The notes beneath the pieces were generated by a model. That model had not been told where the DNA came from, searched no databases, and saw only the letters and a list, made by a program, of their open reading frames with translations. Shown here one piece after another: positions 21,601-36,600 of a stretch of 64,000 bases of DNA (positions within the stretch are counted from its first letter, which is position 1; each line of letters opens with the position of its first letter). The translations under genes and the position numbers were made by a program. Source of the stretch: Tyto alba (taxonomy: Eukaryota > Chordata > Aves > Strigiformes > Tytonidae); the NCBI RefSeq assembly GCF_018691265.1, contig NW_024881313.1, positions 40,772,512-40,836,511 of the forward strand, in the 5' to 3' direction.

Positions 21601-24600
21601 ATGAACAGGAGCGTTTGACAGAGAGGACACGGGGGGGGGGCACGGTGTCACTTTGCCCCGTGGCTCTGTCAGCACACCCTTTGTCTCCCGTAATCAGCGC
21701 GCCCTGCAAGCTCTGCTACAGCAAAGTGCAACAAGAAAGTGAACTGTCCCAGCAGCATCCACAGGGCCGGGCTGCCGGCGCCACGCTCGCCTCACACATT
21801 GCAATCTCCCAGGTCGAGCAGCGCAGCGATGGAGCAGAGGCCAAAAGGTGCCAATATAGCACATGAACGAGCCCAGTTTAGACCCAGAGGATGGACCATG
21901 CCGGCGTTTGAGCTGAGCGATCTCTGAGATCAGCTTCAGATAAAAAAAATTAGGCCACAATAGGTGGCCGGCTGTAGCCCGGGGAATTCTACCGTAGCTC
22001 CTCTCCTGCTGGCCTCTTAGCAGCTCAGGAACTGCAAAGTTTAGCCTTCAGTGCCCAGCCTGAATGTTTAACCTACTCAGATTATAATACACTTTAATCT
22101 GCAGTCTCGACTGGCGAGTTCCTGCTGTTAAAGCAAGGATATGCCCTGCCCACCCCCTTGACGCAGGTCGCGCGTGGCCAAGGAGGGCCCAGAGCAGATC
22201 CTGGGGTGCTCCTGCCCTCCCCTTGCCCACTGCCCCTGCCAGCAACTTCCAGCGACAACAAGCTGACACCTCCCTGAAGTCTGGCTGCAGAGGTGCTGGG
22301 GAATTGGTGATGAGGGTTTGTCTAGGCAGTGCTTCTGTCCGTGTAGCTCACCTGGAACAAGCCCTGCTTGCTCAAGGTCCAGAAATCAAATGGTGTCAGC
22401 TTCCTGACACAGCTCAGCGAGCGCAGGCCTGCAGAGGGGACTGCAGCAGAGAAAATAACGCACTGCGAGGCAGAAGACCTTGCCACCATTCTCAGTGCAG
22501 CACAGACCCAACGACACGACCCCTGACACATCACTCTACCTTGAGGTTTCTGTTTACCCACCCGTGAAACAGAGACAGTGATACCTGTGGTTGCAAAAAC
22601 CTGCAGAATTGTCAATCTGGTGAAAGAACCCCAAACAGACTGTCCACTCCAATTCTTGAAGCACACAGTCAGCGGTAGGGTTTTGGTTTTTCCTTCCATC
22701 CACTTACAAGGTGGATTAGCCAGCTCACAAAAAGGCACTTCAAGGTTGGAATAAAGCCATCCCCACAGCAAAGACCCCGGGCAGCGTTCAGCTCTGCGGC
22801 AGGAAGCTCATTTTCACAAACACCAGGAGCATGGACGGATGGTGAGGTGGGAAATGAGCCCGTCCTCCAGCTGCCCCAGCAAAGGGACCAGGCCCACGGC
22901 CGGGGGTGACAACCACCACGGTGAGCCAACGCGAGAGGCTCCCCAAACCCCCGTGTCCTGCCAGAGCCCCTGGGTCTGAGGTGCCGGCAGCTGGAGCGAG
23001 CAGGGTCTAAGCCCCAGGAACTGGAACGGGGACCACGGGGCACAGGAGCCCGCGTGGCTGGGTCACCAGCAACTGGGGCACGTCAGGGCACGCGGGGCTG
23101 CGTGCGACCACTGGTGACTGCTGAGCCAGGTGAGCAGAGTGAGCGGCGTGGGAGCCAGGTTTGTGTGTGTCCCTGAGCCAGAGAGCTGGAGGAGCTGGTT
23201 ATCAGATGGACCAGGGGCTCCAGGCCAACTGCCAGAGGGACTATGGGGCTGGGGGGGGGGACTGGGAGACGTACTTGCACTTGGAGGAGGAGGGGGGAGT
23301 GGGGGGTAATGTGTGTAAGGCAACTGGGGAGAGCGAGGATCCAGGTCCAACCATGGGATGAACAGAATCACAGCCTGGTTTGGGCTGGGAGGGACCTTAA
23401 AGCCCCCCCAGTGCCCCCCCCCTGCCCCGGGCAGGGCCCCCTTCCTCCAGCCCAGGGGGCTCCCAGCCCCGTCCAACCTGGCCTTGAACCCTTCCAGGGA
23501 GGGGGCACCCACAGCTGCTCTGGGCACCCTGGGCCAGCGCCTCCCCCCCCGCACAGGGAACAATTTCTGCCTTAGATCTCACCTAAATCTCCCCTCTGGC
23601 AGCTTAAACCCGTCCCCCCTCATCCTACCCCCACCCCCTGACCCAGAGTCCCCCCCCACCTCTCCTGTCCCCCCCTTTAAGCCCTGGGAGGCTGCTCGAA
23701 GGTCCCCCCGGAGCCTTCTCTTCTCCAGGCTGAACCCCCCCAACTCTCTCAGCCCGGCCTCCCATGGGAGCTGCTCCATCCTCCCGAGCATCTTCGTGGC
23801 CCACTCTGGGAACCCAGCGGCAGCTGCTGGCCAGGTGGCTAGCTCCTGGAGGGCTCCACGTTGCAGAGATGTCTGTATTTCCCACTAACAGACTCTTAAG
23901 CCCAACAGGGAGGGGAGCAGAATATTGCACACTGCATTCCTGCAGTGCCTACAAGCCTCTGTCCCGCAAAGTCCAACCCATCAGCCACGCTCACCTGGAT
24001 GGCCGGGACAAGGGTGAAATACCCGATCAAGATGATCCCAAGCTCTGTTGCCATATTCTTCATTATCGACCAGCTCTCATTGCTCAAGCCTGGAGAAAGA
24101 ACATGCAAAGACCGGTAAAAGGAGACTGTTCATTAGTGGACAGACGTGAGCACAGCAAAAAGGAATTGGATTTCCCTTCTCTAAAATTAGGTGTCTATAG
24201 ACAATAGGCAAAAAAGGCACTTTCAGACTAAAATTCATCTGACCTATTTTGAATACCCAAGTCAAAGAACTGGACTGTAGACTCCCAATGTCTGTGTTAG
24301 CGGGATTATCATTAACTACAAAGGGAGCTCAGGATAACTCTCTCAGCTCCCAAAACTGCCCTGATTTAAGCAGTCAGAGGGTACTGCACGGGGCAGTACA
24401 GGGATCCAGAAGAGTAAAGGACCACTGAGGTTTTGAGTCCTGTTTTCAATCCAGGATACAGCCACCTGTATTTTTAAAACTAGATAGATTTTTCTAGGCA
24501 TCACTCTAGAATCGATCTTCTCTGACGTTTAGAAACATCTTTTTAAGTTTGCCAACTCTACTTATCCATGGTTTGAGCACGCTCAAATCCATATGCAGGT

Positions 24601-27600
24601 ACAGAGTGTATCAATAAGAGAGAAGATAATTTTATCACAGACTCAGCAGAACTTCCTATGACCTGTGGACTGCACTTACGATAACCATGACATGAGAGGT
24701 CAAGGTACTAACTATCTATACCAGGAGATACAGCTCTCCCTTACAAAACACTTTTTTAAACTTGTTTAGTCAACAGTCTTAAAAAGCAGTGCCTACAATT
24801 ACAGGCTTTCTTAGTCCTTGGAATTACGAGAAACAGTACACAAGGACTAACAGAATACAATTCACATTCAGCACACCCAGTCCTTGTTTCCATCACAGAC
24901 CAGAATTAAGATCATTTGCCATCTCCCAGTCCTTGGGTGACCCTGATTTTCTCTCTCTTAACAGTTTCCCAGAGCCAGCTGCATACCTTGGGCGATGCGC
25001 AGCTTCACTTCCAGGTCAACGGGCGTAGAGACAACTGACTTGGTGAGAACCAACACGTTCTCCAGGCCAATCACTACAACCAAGTATGGAAATATCTCTC
25101 TAGAAGAAACAAAACCAGAACTGAGAATGAGATCCTTGGTGAAAAAGAAGAGAAGGACGCAAGTTCAGCAGCAAACACACATCCAACAGTCAAGGTGAGG
25201 AAACACTGTCCAGTGCTCTTAGCCAAATCTCTTCTCATACAATATTACTCTGTGATGAGGTAAGGGTTCTGTATTTCATCTGCTTTGGACAGATATTAAC
25301 ATTTTTGCAAAGCTGCACAATTTTCTGGAAAATGGCCGTTGTAGTCTACCACTAAATTGGTCCTAATGCTTCCTAGGGTTGGGACAGTGCCCTTCTACGA
25401 GTCTCTCCAGCACCTAGTACAAAGAAAGAGGTGCAAATCAAAAAGGTGGACTTTGAACACCACTGCAGTAGACTCAGTCAGCAAACCAGCATTGTAACAA
25501 GAGGGCAGCGAGCAGGTCCCACCACCAACAGTGAAAATTCTGATAAATCACAGCTAGGCATGACATTAAACAAAACTTCTTTGAAAAAAAAAAAAAAACC
25601 CACAAACAAACTCTCAAGTGAAGAGCGTGGGCAGTGCCTGGCTCAGATCCCCAGTGGGCAAAAGCTCCCACACCTTGCAGCTGCTGTAAGCGATCCAGCC
25701 TCGGGCAGCGTAGGGGACACATGAAGGGGCTTCTCTGTTGGGAGGAGATAAATTAACGCGTGTGGAGCTCTGTTCTCCAGTACACCAGGTAGCTCAGAAG
25801 ATGGAGAACAACATTAAAGGTGTATACGCTTTGTACATAAATAATCTAGATCCTGCCAGGGATAGTTTCTACCCAAGAGCCACGAAAGCACACTGAAGTG
25901 CAGTTGCCCTTCAGAATATACGCACGCAGAAAAAGCAAGACTACCCAAGGTCACCACCATGACTTTACTCAACTATTCCTCTAACCCATAATTTTTTTTC
26001 CTCTCTTTTGAACTACTTGCAGCCCTGATCAGAAGGAGCTGTTCCATGCCAGAACATGGCAGATAGTAAATCTCTTCGTTTCCCTCCAGCTAAACTCAAG
26101 CAAAAATACTAAAGTTTTCCTTGCGGGAGGTAATGGATTTGTGCTGTGCTGGGATGTACGGGTAATCCAAAAGGAGAATGTGCGTGCGTGCATGCACACA
26201 CCTCCCTTGGCACGTCACTAGCAGCCAAGACAGGTAAACAACAGCATTTCAGAAGAACATCTCCTGCTTTCTGTCAGTACCTGCCATAGCCCTCAAGGAC
26301 CCCCTTCCAAATGCTGTTTCAATCGCCTACAGCCATCCAACATGGGCTTCAACAGCATTTGCACACATTTGTCAGCAGCCTGTACCTTACAAGCTCAGCT
26401 GGGGAAAAACATCTGTCTGGAACCACTGCTAGCTTAGCTGCTTCATTCCAGTTGATTCCTTCAACAAAAGGCAAGCTGAAACAGCAAGAGCTCAGCTGAA
26501 AGCAAGATTACAAAAAAACAAACTCCACGCATCCTTCTCCAGGTATCCTAACCAAATTTTAGCTCTAACAACTGCACAACACATTGGTCACTTCATCTCC
26601 TGCTGCACAGGCAGTGAACTTCTGTAGTGAGTGAAAAAAAAAAATACAAATATATATAAGCCTCTCTTGGGCAACTTCCCGGTAATGTCAAAAAATCCAA
26701 AATCTAGCAAGTATAACTCAGTCCTGCCTTTATCTAAAGCATTTTCAGCCCATAACCTGCGTCATTCCTCCAAGCAGTACTTTAGGACAGGAGACAGATC
26801 TAAGAAAAGCTCTTCGTAATCCTCAGGGAGGGAAATCTCTCCATAAAGAGAATGCAACAAACACGAGGGAGAACTCTGGTGCCCGGCAGAGCGCAGCGCC
26901 GTCCTGCAGAGCACGTTATCTGCAGAGCACGCTGCTGCAGAGCCCTTGCAGAGCCCCGGCCTTAGGCACAGTCCTGCAAGACAGGCAGGGGGTCCCCCTG
27001 CCATTTCCAGGTAAGCTGCAGTAAGCCCTGAGAAGGCAGTGCAAATACGGAAAAGAAAACTCATCGTTCTCTCACCAACTATGTCCTACTCAAACCGCAG
27101 CTTCTACTGCGGAAGATAATTAACTGATAGTCCCAGGTTATGAGTTTCAAGAGTCCTTGAAGGGTCAGCAGTTTCCACGTGAAATGACCAGCAGTTTCAA
27201 AGCAATGAGACATCAGCTTTTCTTGAAGAGTAATGCAACCCCGCGCGGGACAAACACAAGCTGCTCACGCCCTGCAGCTCCAAAACCTGAGTTCACGTGT
27301 CCCCAGCTCAGCAGGAGGCAGGTGGCAAGAGATCCTCGTTGTATTTTCCACCACACAATGCCAAGCACTGAGAAAGAGCTCCTAAGAGGAAGAGCAAGGG
27401 GAGATGCCGTATCGTGTCCATCTACTGAAACATTTACACTTCGCTTACCGCTTCGGTGACGGAAGGTGCTGCATCATAGCATGATCCAGCACCCCAGAGT
27501 CAACAGAAACACTACTTCCAACTCAAAGAAAATGCTTCTTCTCTGACTCCATATATACTTGTGAACAATCTCTGGTTTATCCAGTATGTTTGGAAGATTT

Positions 27601-30600
27601 AATAATTTATCACGTCAACCCCTCTTAAATGTTCACATTTGAGCTGGTCTGTTCAGGCCTTTTTTTATAGGCAACAAGGGGTTCCTAATTTCAGACTGTG
27701 ATTCCTCTAACCTCGCCGAGACGCCAACCGGTGGGTTGGTGGCTTGTGCTCTGGCCTCACCTGGAGACTCCTCCAGCCCACCAGCGCGCAGGAATCCCAC
27801 TGCCAGTGAACTCCAGGCATTCCCCTCACCTCTGTTTATTCCTTCTTAAATCCTGCACAGATCATGTCACCTATTTTCGCCTAGTTTTCTTTTCCATAAA
27901 ATAAGATTACTGCCTACCTCACCTATAATCGTTTTACTTCATTATAGAAGTTCATTGATCACGATTAAGGTCTAGTTTATATATCATATCTGCAGCAAGC
28001 TAACAGCTTTATTTGAAAACCTTACAAAAGCCAACGAGGGAAAAAGGCTTATCATAAATACAGGTACCATTAAAAACAAACACACCCACACCTGCAAGGC
28101 TCTGCTGTAAACAAAACGGATTAAAAAGGCTGAAAGTCAGATCAAAGTTTGACTGGACTCTGCACCCTAAACTGGCCAAATCCTAGCACGTTGCCACTGG
28201 TATGTGGCACACCAAGAACATGCTGTCTCCAGACAGATTAGAGGGAAAGTTCTCTGGCAGACACTGGGGAATCAGGAAAAGGTCACTCACCAAAAGTAAA
28301 AGAAACCTCAATGTCATCAGACACCACCACCACCAAATCCAAGGGTCTTCCATCTAATTAGACACAATTTATAAAGTATTGCAAGAATTAAGTTTCAACC
28401 CCAAAGGAAATTGTCCACGCAATCATTTTAAGGCAAAGAAATTTTGTTGAAAAACTAGTTTTAGAAATAGAGACTGAATTAACTCCTTCTATCTGTGTGA
28501 CAACAGTAAGGGTGATAGGATACAAAGACCTCGGACATTGCACTAACCAAAACTGTTCCTCTGGATTGTATTTGCATTCAAATATTGCCTTTTTTCTTGC
28601 ATTAAAATTACAAACTCCCAGTGGATCCTATCTGTTGTATCTGTACAGCTCACAGAACAATGTGCTTTTGATAAATAATTAAGGTTCCAAGGCACCACAG
28701 CAGTAAAAACAGAAACAGCAAGTATTTAATTTTCTGAGGAGAATTATTCATAGCTCTTTTAGGCTTCTGGAAGAGAAATTCCTCCACCTAGGTCTGGCTC
28801 CTGGTAAATTATCACCAGCATTAAGGAGTCTTCCTCATGGGTCAGACTTTTCATTGTTCCTGCGGTGTATAGCTCCAAGGAGGAGATGGGAAGAAAAACG
28901 ATGGCTATTTCCTTAACTACTTAGGAAAGGGATTGGAAAAATCAAAAGAAAGATTCTGAACTGAACTTTAATTAATGAGAGATGAACAGTGGGTAGAACT
29001 CGGGTAGGTGAGGTGCCAGTTGGAGCTTTCTCAGGGGTTTCCAGCTTGACTCAAATGTCACACACGGCAGTAAGCACATCAAAAGCCCCACATGCCAACT
29101 CTGACATGCGCAGGAACCCCAGTTAAAAGGAGAGCCGACAACTATCAGTGGTGGGTGCAAAGTCACCCAGGTAGTCTCCCAGGTACAAACACCACAGGTC
29201 AGTTCTGCCACCTTGAAAGGTTTTTCCTGAGTAAAATGTAATGAACCCCGTCAGCCAGAGAAAAGGCAACAAGCCCTTCTGGATGCTACAAGTCACTGCA
29301 GGAGGAAGGAATGTGAGAGCCTGCTCTGCTGCCAGGATATCAAGTTATGAACAAGATGTTGTCCCAACAATTCCTTCTGCCTCTGCTTTAGGCAGAAAGA
29401 CCCAAATGCTAAGCAATAAGGCATCTCCAGGAAGACTGGGACCAAGGCAGGTTTATTTGCTGCCCAGCAGAGCGACACGTGGCCCTTCAGCCCAGGAGAG
29501 CACCTGATGATAAATCTGCACAGCGGTGTACGAAATAGCATCGCACAAGCTCATCTGAAAAATACCAGATCTTAAAGATTAAGGATTTAACAGCTGTTTT
29601 CAAATTATTTCACCTCCATCTACCCTTCTTTAGGAAGAGGTTTGGTGCTGGAAACATACCCTCCATTAAGAGTAGGTGTCAAACCAAACAGTGTGCACAG
29701 CCCCACGGACATGAGGAGAGAGCTGAGCACCGTCACAACCGCTGCCAGTGCCAGCCCCCATTTCGATTTCACCATGTCAATCTTCCCTGGAAAACAGAAT
29801 GCAAAGTCTCCGTTACCAAGCAGAAGAAAATGACATATTAATAAAAAAATCAAGACGGGATCCTCATTCTGACTTATTTCAGCAGGTAGCTTAATGCACT
29901 TCTGCAGCCCAGAAGCGATGGTAGTTCAGTCTCACTGTCTGAAATGCAGCTCCCAGACCCTCCCAGCCTGTCACAAGGGTGGGACAGAGGATAGTGCATG
30001 GCTTGCAGCTCAAACTAGTTCCAGTACATCACTGCTGAGGCATGAAAAAAAGAAACTTGAATGTGGCTAGTAAGATCTACACCCACGAGCTCAGAACATG
30101 TGTTTGATCTGTCTGACAATGAATTTGTCTCTCTAAGCTGGAAAAAATGTCATTACTATGGCTTTTAACGCCGCCTAAGAGAGAAAACACCTCAGAAGGT
30201 ATCACAAGGAGTAACACCACACTGGCTAAGAGGGACAAATTAGCAGAAATCGGATAAACAGGACTACTAAATCTCTCCTTGACAGTCCAGGGCGGCATTC
30301 CACCACCACCTTTCGTGCTGAAAGGGGGGGAACTGCAATGCTACGAACAGGACTCTCTCGTCTCTCTCATCTGTAGCCAGGGAAAGGGACTGCACCACTG
30401 ATCCCTTACATATACTCAGCTGGCAGGTGGCTTACTAGCTTGCTCTCCCCTCCAGGCGCTCCACCCCACAAACCTACGTGTGGAGAAGTAGATGTAAGCG
30501 AAGAGAATAATGTAGGTGGTGACGAGGGGTATCAGCTCAGCGATGCCAATCTCCTCCTTGAAGTGGACGTGAACGATGCTCTCCTCTCGCAGCGTGCAGT

Positions 30601-33600
30601 TAGGGCTGGGGTGCAGCAGCTTGAGGCGAGAGCGGAGGCTGCTGAGGAACCTGAGACGAAAAGCACGCGGAGGGATGTCACTCACACTGTCCCCAGCAAC
30701 CAGCACGCAATTCCAAGGAGGAGCTCCGTGGGTATGGATCAGTAGGAAGAAGCTCCATAGATTCACACAGACTTACAAAGCACGGTTCTCTCTAGGCCTG
30801 ACTCCTAAGTCTGTTCCTCTGCGGCCCAAACTACATTCGGCACATCTGTACTGTGGCAACCTCACAGACCTTGATTCCTCTACAAAGATTCAAAGACAGC
30901 TGTGAAGACTCAGCAAAACTACTTGGAGCAAGGGCTCGTCATCCAAAATCTTGGCCCCGGGGAACAGAACATGCCGTAGTCTCAAACATCCCCTGAATTC
31001 TACCGAAGTGCAGCTGATGAAAGGCGCTACCTGACACTCCTTGAGGCTGAAGGGTTCTTGCACGGGTGGCAGCGGAGCAAGTTCGACTACTGTGCTGCCA
31101 ATTCTGTCCTGGGCATTCCCCAGGGAATTCTGTGCAGCACCGAGCAGAACGTTTAGTCCTCAGAGCTGCTCAAACCAAGCCAGCTTTGCCAACACTGCCG
31201 AAGGGGTTTCACAGTTGGTACCGCCTGAGTCAGTGCTTACTGGAAAGCAGACTGCTCCGTGTACCAGGAACTGGGTCAAAACAGACCTGCTGGGCCTTGG
31301 CTGCAACCCTGACAGCCCCGTGTGCAGATGAAGCCATCATCAGAGGAACTCCCACTGGCAGCTTTGGGTATTATATATACTTTGCCTTAAAGGGAAACTG
31401 AGAACTGATAGTATTGTGTTTCCTTAAAACACAGCAAGTTTTCTCCCCAAAACAACACCCTGGTTTTCTATAGCACGTTCAGAAGATCCTAAAATACTCC
31501 AACACACAAGAAAATGGAGAGTAAAGAAATACATAATAATCAGAGTAGAGAAAACGGCAAACTCGCCAAGAATTGAACACGGGATCCCTAACACAAACAG
31601 TGCACCTGAAGCTCCTCACCTGGAATCGTATCGCTGGAGACCCAGTGTGACAGTGTACGATACCACTCGCTTCCTGTTATAGAGGTTCACCCCGCTGTAC
31701 TTCCCAGGCAGTCCAAACAACAGATCTGCAAAAGCACGGTACGAATGGAACGTTAGGATAACAACAAGAATAAACAAAAAAGCGGAGATACAAGAGGTGT
31801 TCACTGTAGGAACGCTGAATGAGAACTACTGCTCTTATGGGAAGCACTTTCTCAGGGCTCTGGTGAGACCTTATCAATGCTGACAAATACCCGGTGCAGG
31901 GCAGTAAAGAAGATGGAGCAACTCTTCCCAGTGGTGCCCAGTGGCAGGACAAGAGGCAATGGGGACAAATTAAAACACACGAAATTCTCTTTAAACACAA
32001 AAGAAGTCTTCCTTCCTGGGGGGAAGTTGTCTGTCCTCGTTATCTTCTTCCTGAGCGGGCAGCCAGCAGCAGACAAGGTCTGCCCTCTAATCCTACCCCA
32101 TAAGCTCTCACCTAGCTGGTCACTCGTTCCTAAGCAAAGCTCCACGCCTGCACACACCTCTACCTCCTCGTCTTTGCTCCCCAGGCTCCGGTGTCAGTGG
32201 ACAGGCACGTCAAGAAGGCACCCAGTTTGTCCTTCAACAGAGGAGACGGGCATTATCTTTAAGGATGCAGTCAAAGAAACCCTTGGACGTTTCTTTTTGT
32301 GCATGTTGGAGTGTGATTTACACAGTTCCAAGAAGACTTTGCATTGCAAAGGACTACTTAATGTCCCTTCTGTTGATCCTTTCTGCTAAAATGCAAGACT
32401 TTATGCAATATGAAGAACACTGCCACCCTTCCCAGGAATTCCCAGGAGACTGTAGACCTCTACCTCATCTGTGAATGAGCGCTCAAAGTGAGGCTCCATG
32501 TGCTCCAAACCACAGTGTGCACACACTCTGGATGCTCAAAAAATAAACTTTAAAACAAATTCACTCTAGGGTTACAAAATCTCTTTTCAGACATGTCATG
32601 CTATAGGCTTCCCAACACTTAAAAAGTTCCTTTAAAACCAAAGGAATGGCATTTCCTCTGGCGTTATGGAACCACTAAACAGTACGATTCCAGACATGGT
32701 CAGGCTTATTTTTTTAATTAAGAGAGAAAAATACTTTTATGATATCCAGTGTCAACTCAGGGTATATGCAAGCAACTATCAGTGAATGCCCAAGGAGCAG
32801 GATGAATGTTCATTTACCTGTGACAGTAAGACAGTCTTTGAGCATGACAGACAATAGCATGAGGAAAGAAGACAGGATAGAGCATATGAAGAGGAACAAA
32901 AAGACTTGGACAAGTTACCTGCTATTTTTACACCTACAGAAAGGACTCTGACTGAGTGGCATTATTCACTTTTCACAGATACAGAACTGAGTTCACATAT
33001 AGATTTAAAAAGAGAGATGACATGTATTTGGTAGCTTTGTTTCGGACGCTGTGAGTAAGAAAATGCCAGCCAATTTGTTAATATTGGCAATTTAGACATT
33101 GGAGATACTGAGGACAAAACAGTGATGAAAGCTGTAGGCATTTCTCACAGCTGCTTTGGTGTTTCAGCGTCTCACCTTTGAGAGTAGCTGATGTTTGTAA
33201 CGTCTTTGGTTCATGCTGGTGGATGGTTTTGATGATATCTGGGTCAGCATTAAACCGCTCTCGGTCGTTCTGCCAGAAGTTCCCTGGAGACAGTAACAGA
33301 CAGCCGTGTTCGGGGAGCAGATTCCGCAGCTTCTTGAGGCCAGGCAGAAGGTCTGTTACCTGAAGGCAAACTTCCTCCAAGCTTTTGACACCAGAACTGA
33401 AACGCAAACAAAGGTCAGTCACTGCCAAGTACGCTGCAACTCCCACAAACACCAGGCAAAGCTGCCGAGACGCATACCCGGAGGATCTGCCTCGCCACGT
33501 TACTGCTCTCGTTCTTCCTGCCCACACAGCTTCCACTCTTCACCCACCCTAGGTGCCACAATTTTCAGCTCCACATTTCAGATGCCTCCAATCTACAGAG

Positions 33601-36600
33601 AAACTCTCTCCCTGGAATTCTTCTTCAAAGACCTTAAACTCCTCTGAATGCTCCTTTCCACATATGCAATGGGACATTTTACAGGAATTTTTAATAGCCT
33701 TCCTGAGGTGGATTATTTGAGGTCTACAGAGTGCTCTAAAATGTACAAAGGATTCAATACCTGCAACTGTACAAAATGTTTCCAGAATTCCTCCGCGTTA
33801 TACGGAAAAGAAAATGCCTTACAGGTTCAGAAATGAATAGAGGCGTAACTGGCATGAAATGAAACTTGTGTTTGTTCCCAAACTTCATTTTAACACAATC
33901 GCATAATCCTTATCAACAAGTAATTCAAGCAAGACTCAACTTGGGCTTACAGCAGGATCTGGCTGTGAAGGTTTAGTGCCAAAACCTGTCAGCACGCTTT
34001 CTGGCTAGATAGGGAAGCGCCGCCGGTCCAAAAGAGAGCGCTTCCCCCTACGCGCTACAGGCAACTGGTGGGATTTGCCCAGGAAGGGAATATTTAACCA
34101 AGGCTAAGTTGAAGTTTAAGAGACCAGCCCTTCCCTGGCTCCAGCCTCACAGATTACAGAGAAGGTGGCTCCAGAAGACAACTCAGTTAGGGTCCTGTTG
34201 TAAAATGCCTTCTCTGGAGTTTTTTTTTCTATAATGATTACGAAGAGCAAACATGGAAACCAACTGATGATGATTTGAGTTATGTCTTTGTGAAAACTCC
34301 CTTTGGAATCTATATCCTGTCACTCTATGGCAAGACACCTAGGAGAGTCGCAGCTAGCAGGAGGAAATACTAGAGAATATGCTCGAAAATACTGTGTTTA
34401 TAGGAACAGAAGCTTTCTGAACGGTAATTTGAAGGAACTGATGTGGTGATGCCTCTGATAACTGCTCCAGGAAGAGTAAGACAACTATTGCTTTGTATTT
34501 CAGCTCTAGTGAACTCTGAAACCTAGCAGTGACAGCAGTTTATACTGCAGATAAGCTTATGCACGTTCTTGTTTGTGAGGCAAACACACACAGCTGACGT
34601 CCGTCCCTACCAGCATGTTGTGGATGCAGAGTGATACCGAAAACATGAACTGGAGCAAACTACAAATTTCAGGTCACTTCTGGCTTTTTCACAAGCGATG
34701 ACTGCTCAACAGTTTCAGCAAGCTTCCAGCTGATGGAAATATAAACACCTTCTGTTTCCTATCCAGTTGTCAATAATCTCCAGCTGCTTCTGTACGTTAG
34801 TATAAAAAGAATGCCTTTTCTGATACTAAGAAAATCAGCTGCACTCAACTTCGATACTGGCAAAAGCAACTGACAACAAGGAACTTTATAACGACTTTTG
34901 CGACAACTTCAGAATTTGTCTCCAAGTTAGATATCACCAGAATGGGAGCCCTTATCCCAAGGTTTAGGTCTAACTACGTTAAGTCTTTTTCTTCTGGTGG
35001 CCATGGAAGTGTAATTTTGCTTCCATGCTGCACCACTGTTCATCAAGGGCAACACCAAGGGGAGATAATGAGAAGACAACACGCATCCTGGGAGCAAGTT
35101 GTTTCTAACTTGTAATTGGCAACTTTATAGAGATCACTATCTGAAGTTACACATATGATAAAGGAGGAGATGAACTGAAAACACAGAAACAATATCAGTG
35201 TCAAGGTTTTGTGAGCTGGTAGGAACGAGCTCCGTATTTAACAGCATATATCGTATTTCTGAAAAAATTACCACAGAGAGAGCAGGCAGCCAGCTTGCAA
35301 GGAATGGTTTAAAAAAAAAGGGACAAATCATCAGGCAGAACAGTAAAGTGGACGCTCTCAAAAATGAAGCCGCGAAGGATGCAGTCAAGGAAACATGAAC
35401 AAGCAGTTAATCTTCCCTACCTGTGTTAGAGGACAAAGAATGAACAAAGCTTCTGGCTGCAAAGCTAGCAGATGATTGAAGACTCTAATCTCACCATTTC
35501 TCACCACACCCGGCCTGTTCTCAGCATCATTATTCTCACTGAATGTAGACAGACAAGTAGGGAAGCGTTTCTGCCCTTAGAAAGTAAACTCGGCCAAGAA
35601 CTTGACCACAGATGAAAACTTAGAATTTGAAGGAAAACTTATTTATAAAAAAAAGAGGCAAGTTAATGTGTATCAAGTGCATTCTGGGTTTACAAAGAGA
35701 GAGCATGCCAAACTAGTTTGAGCATTCTTTTCTTTAAAATGCCTGACTTCTGGGATGGGGAAAGTACAGATGATCTCATCTGCTTGGGCCCCGGTAAAGC
35801 TTTTGGAGCCGCACTACACAGAAAATGCTTTAGTTCACAAAAGGAAAGACACAAAAATTAGCCAAAAAAACCTGTGATGTGGTAAAGAACTAGGTTAAAA
35901 GGAGAATGGTCATGGAGCTGCTGAAAGGGGAACCACCGGTCGTGAGGAAAACAAAGTGGAATTTCTCAGTCAGTTCAGAGATCCAGGATTATTACGTATT
36001 TTTATTATTAACCTTGGAATAAGATATAAGGACATCTGCCAATGACACAAAATAAAGAAACACTCTTAACAGAGAAAAGGAACAGAGTATCTGAAACGGA
36101 TGACGTGAGGGCTGGAATAAATTTAATCCCCATTCTATTAACAGTACAAAGTGCGAGGCCGTGCACTCGGGCACTAAAAAGAGTTTCTGCTACAAGATGG
36201 GAGCTCATCAGCTGGAAATGACAGAGAGTGACACGGAGACATTAATCAATCACTTCATAATGTGTAAAACTGATGTGCCTGGCCATGAAAAAAGGGACCT
36301 GCAATCTCCCTGTATTTCAGGAAAGGCATGTCTATGGACAATAACACGCAAATGAGACTTCTCTGAGAATACTGTTCTAATCCCCCACGTTTGGGAACGC
36401 GACACTAACAGTGCCAAGGGGAGCAACCAACACGGAGCCACCTTACCAGAGTCAGCCAAGAGTTTCATATGTTTAGCTTAACAAACAAGGGTTTGGGGTG
36501 GGGAGTACGAGTTCTCCCTGTAAGTATCTGGAAGCAGAGGAAAGCTATTTTTGTACAAAGACTATGTCTGGACAAAACCAAGCAGGTATAAACTGGTCCT

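Noticed and set aside
31560..31620. tRNA-like T-arm (reverse of GAATTGAACACGGGATCC)
   Set aside because: No acceptor stem, anticodon arm or A box could be built around it.
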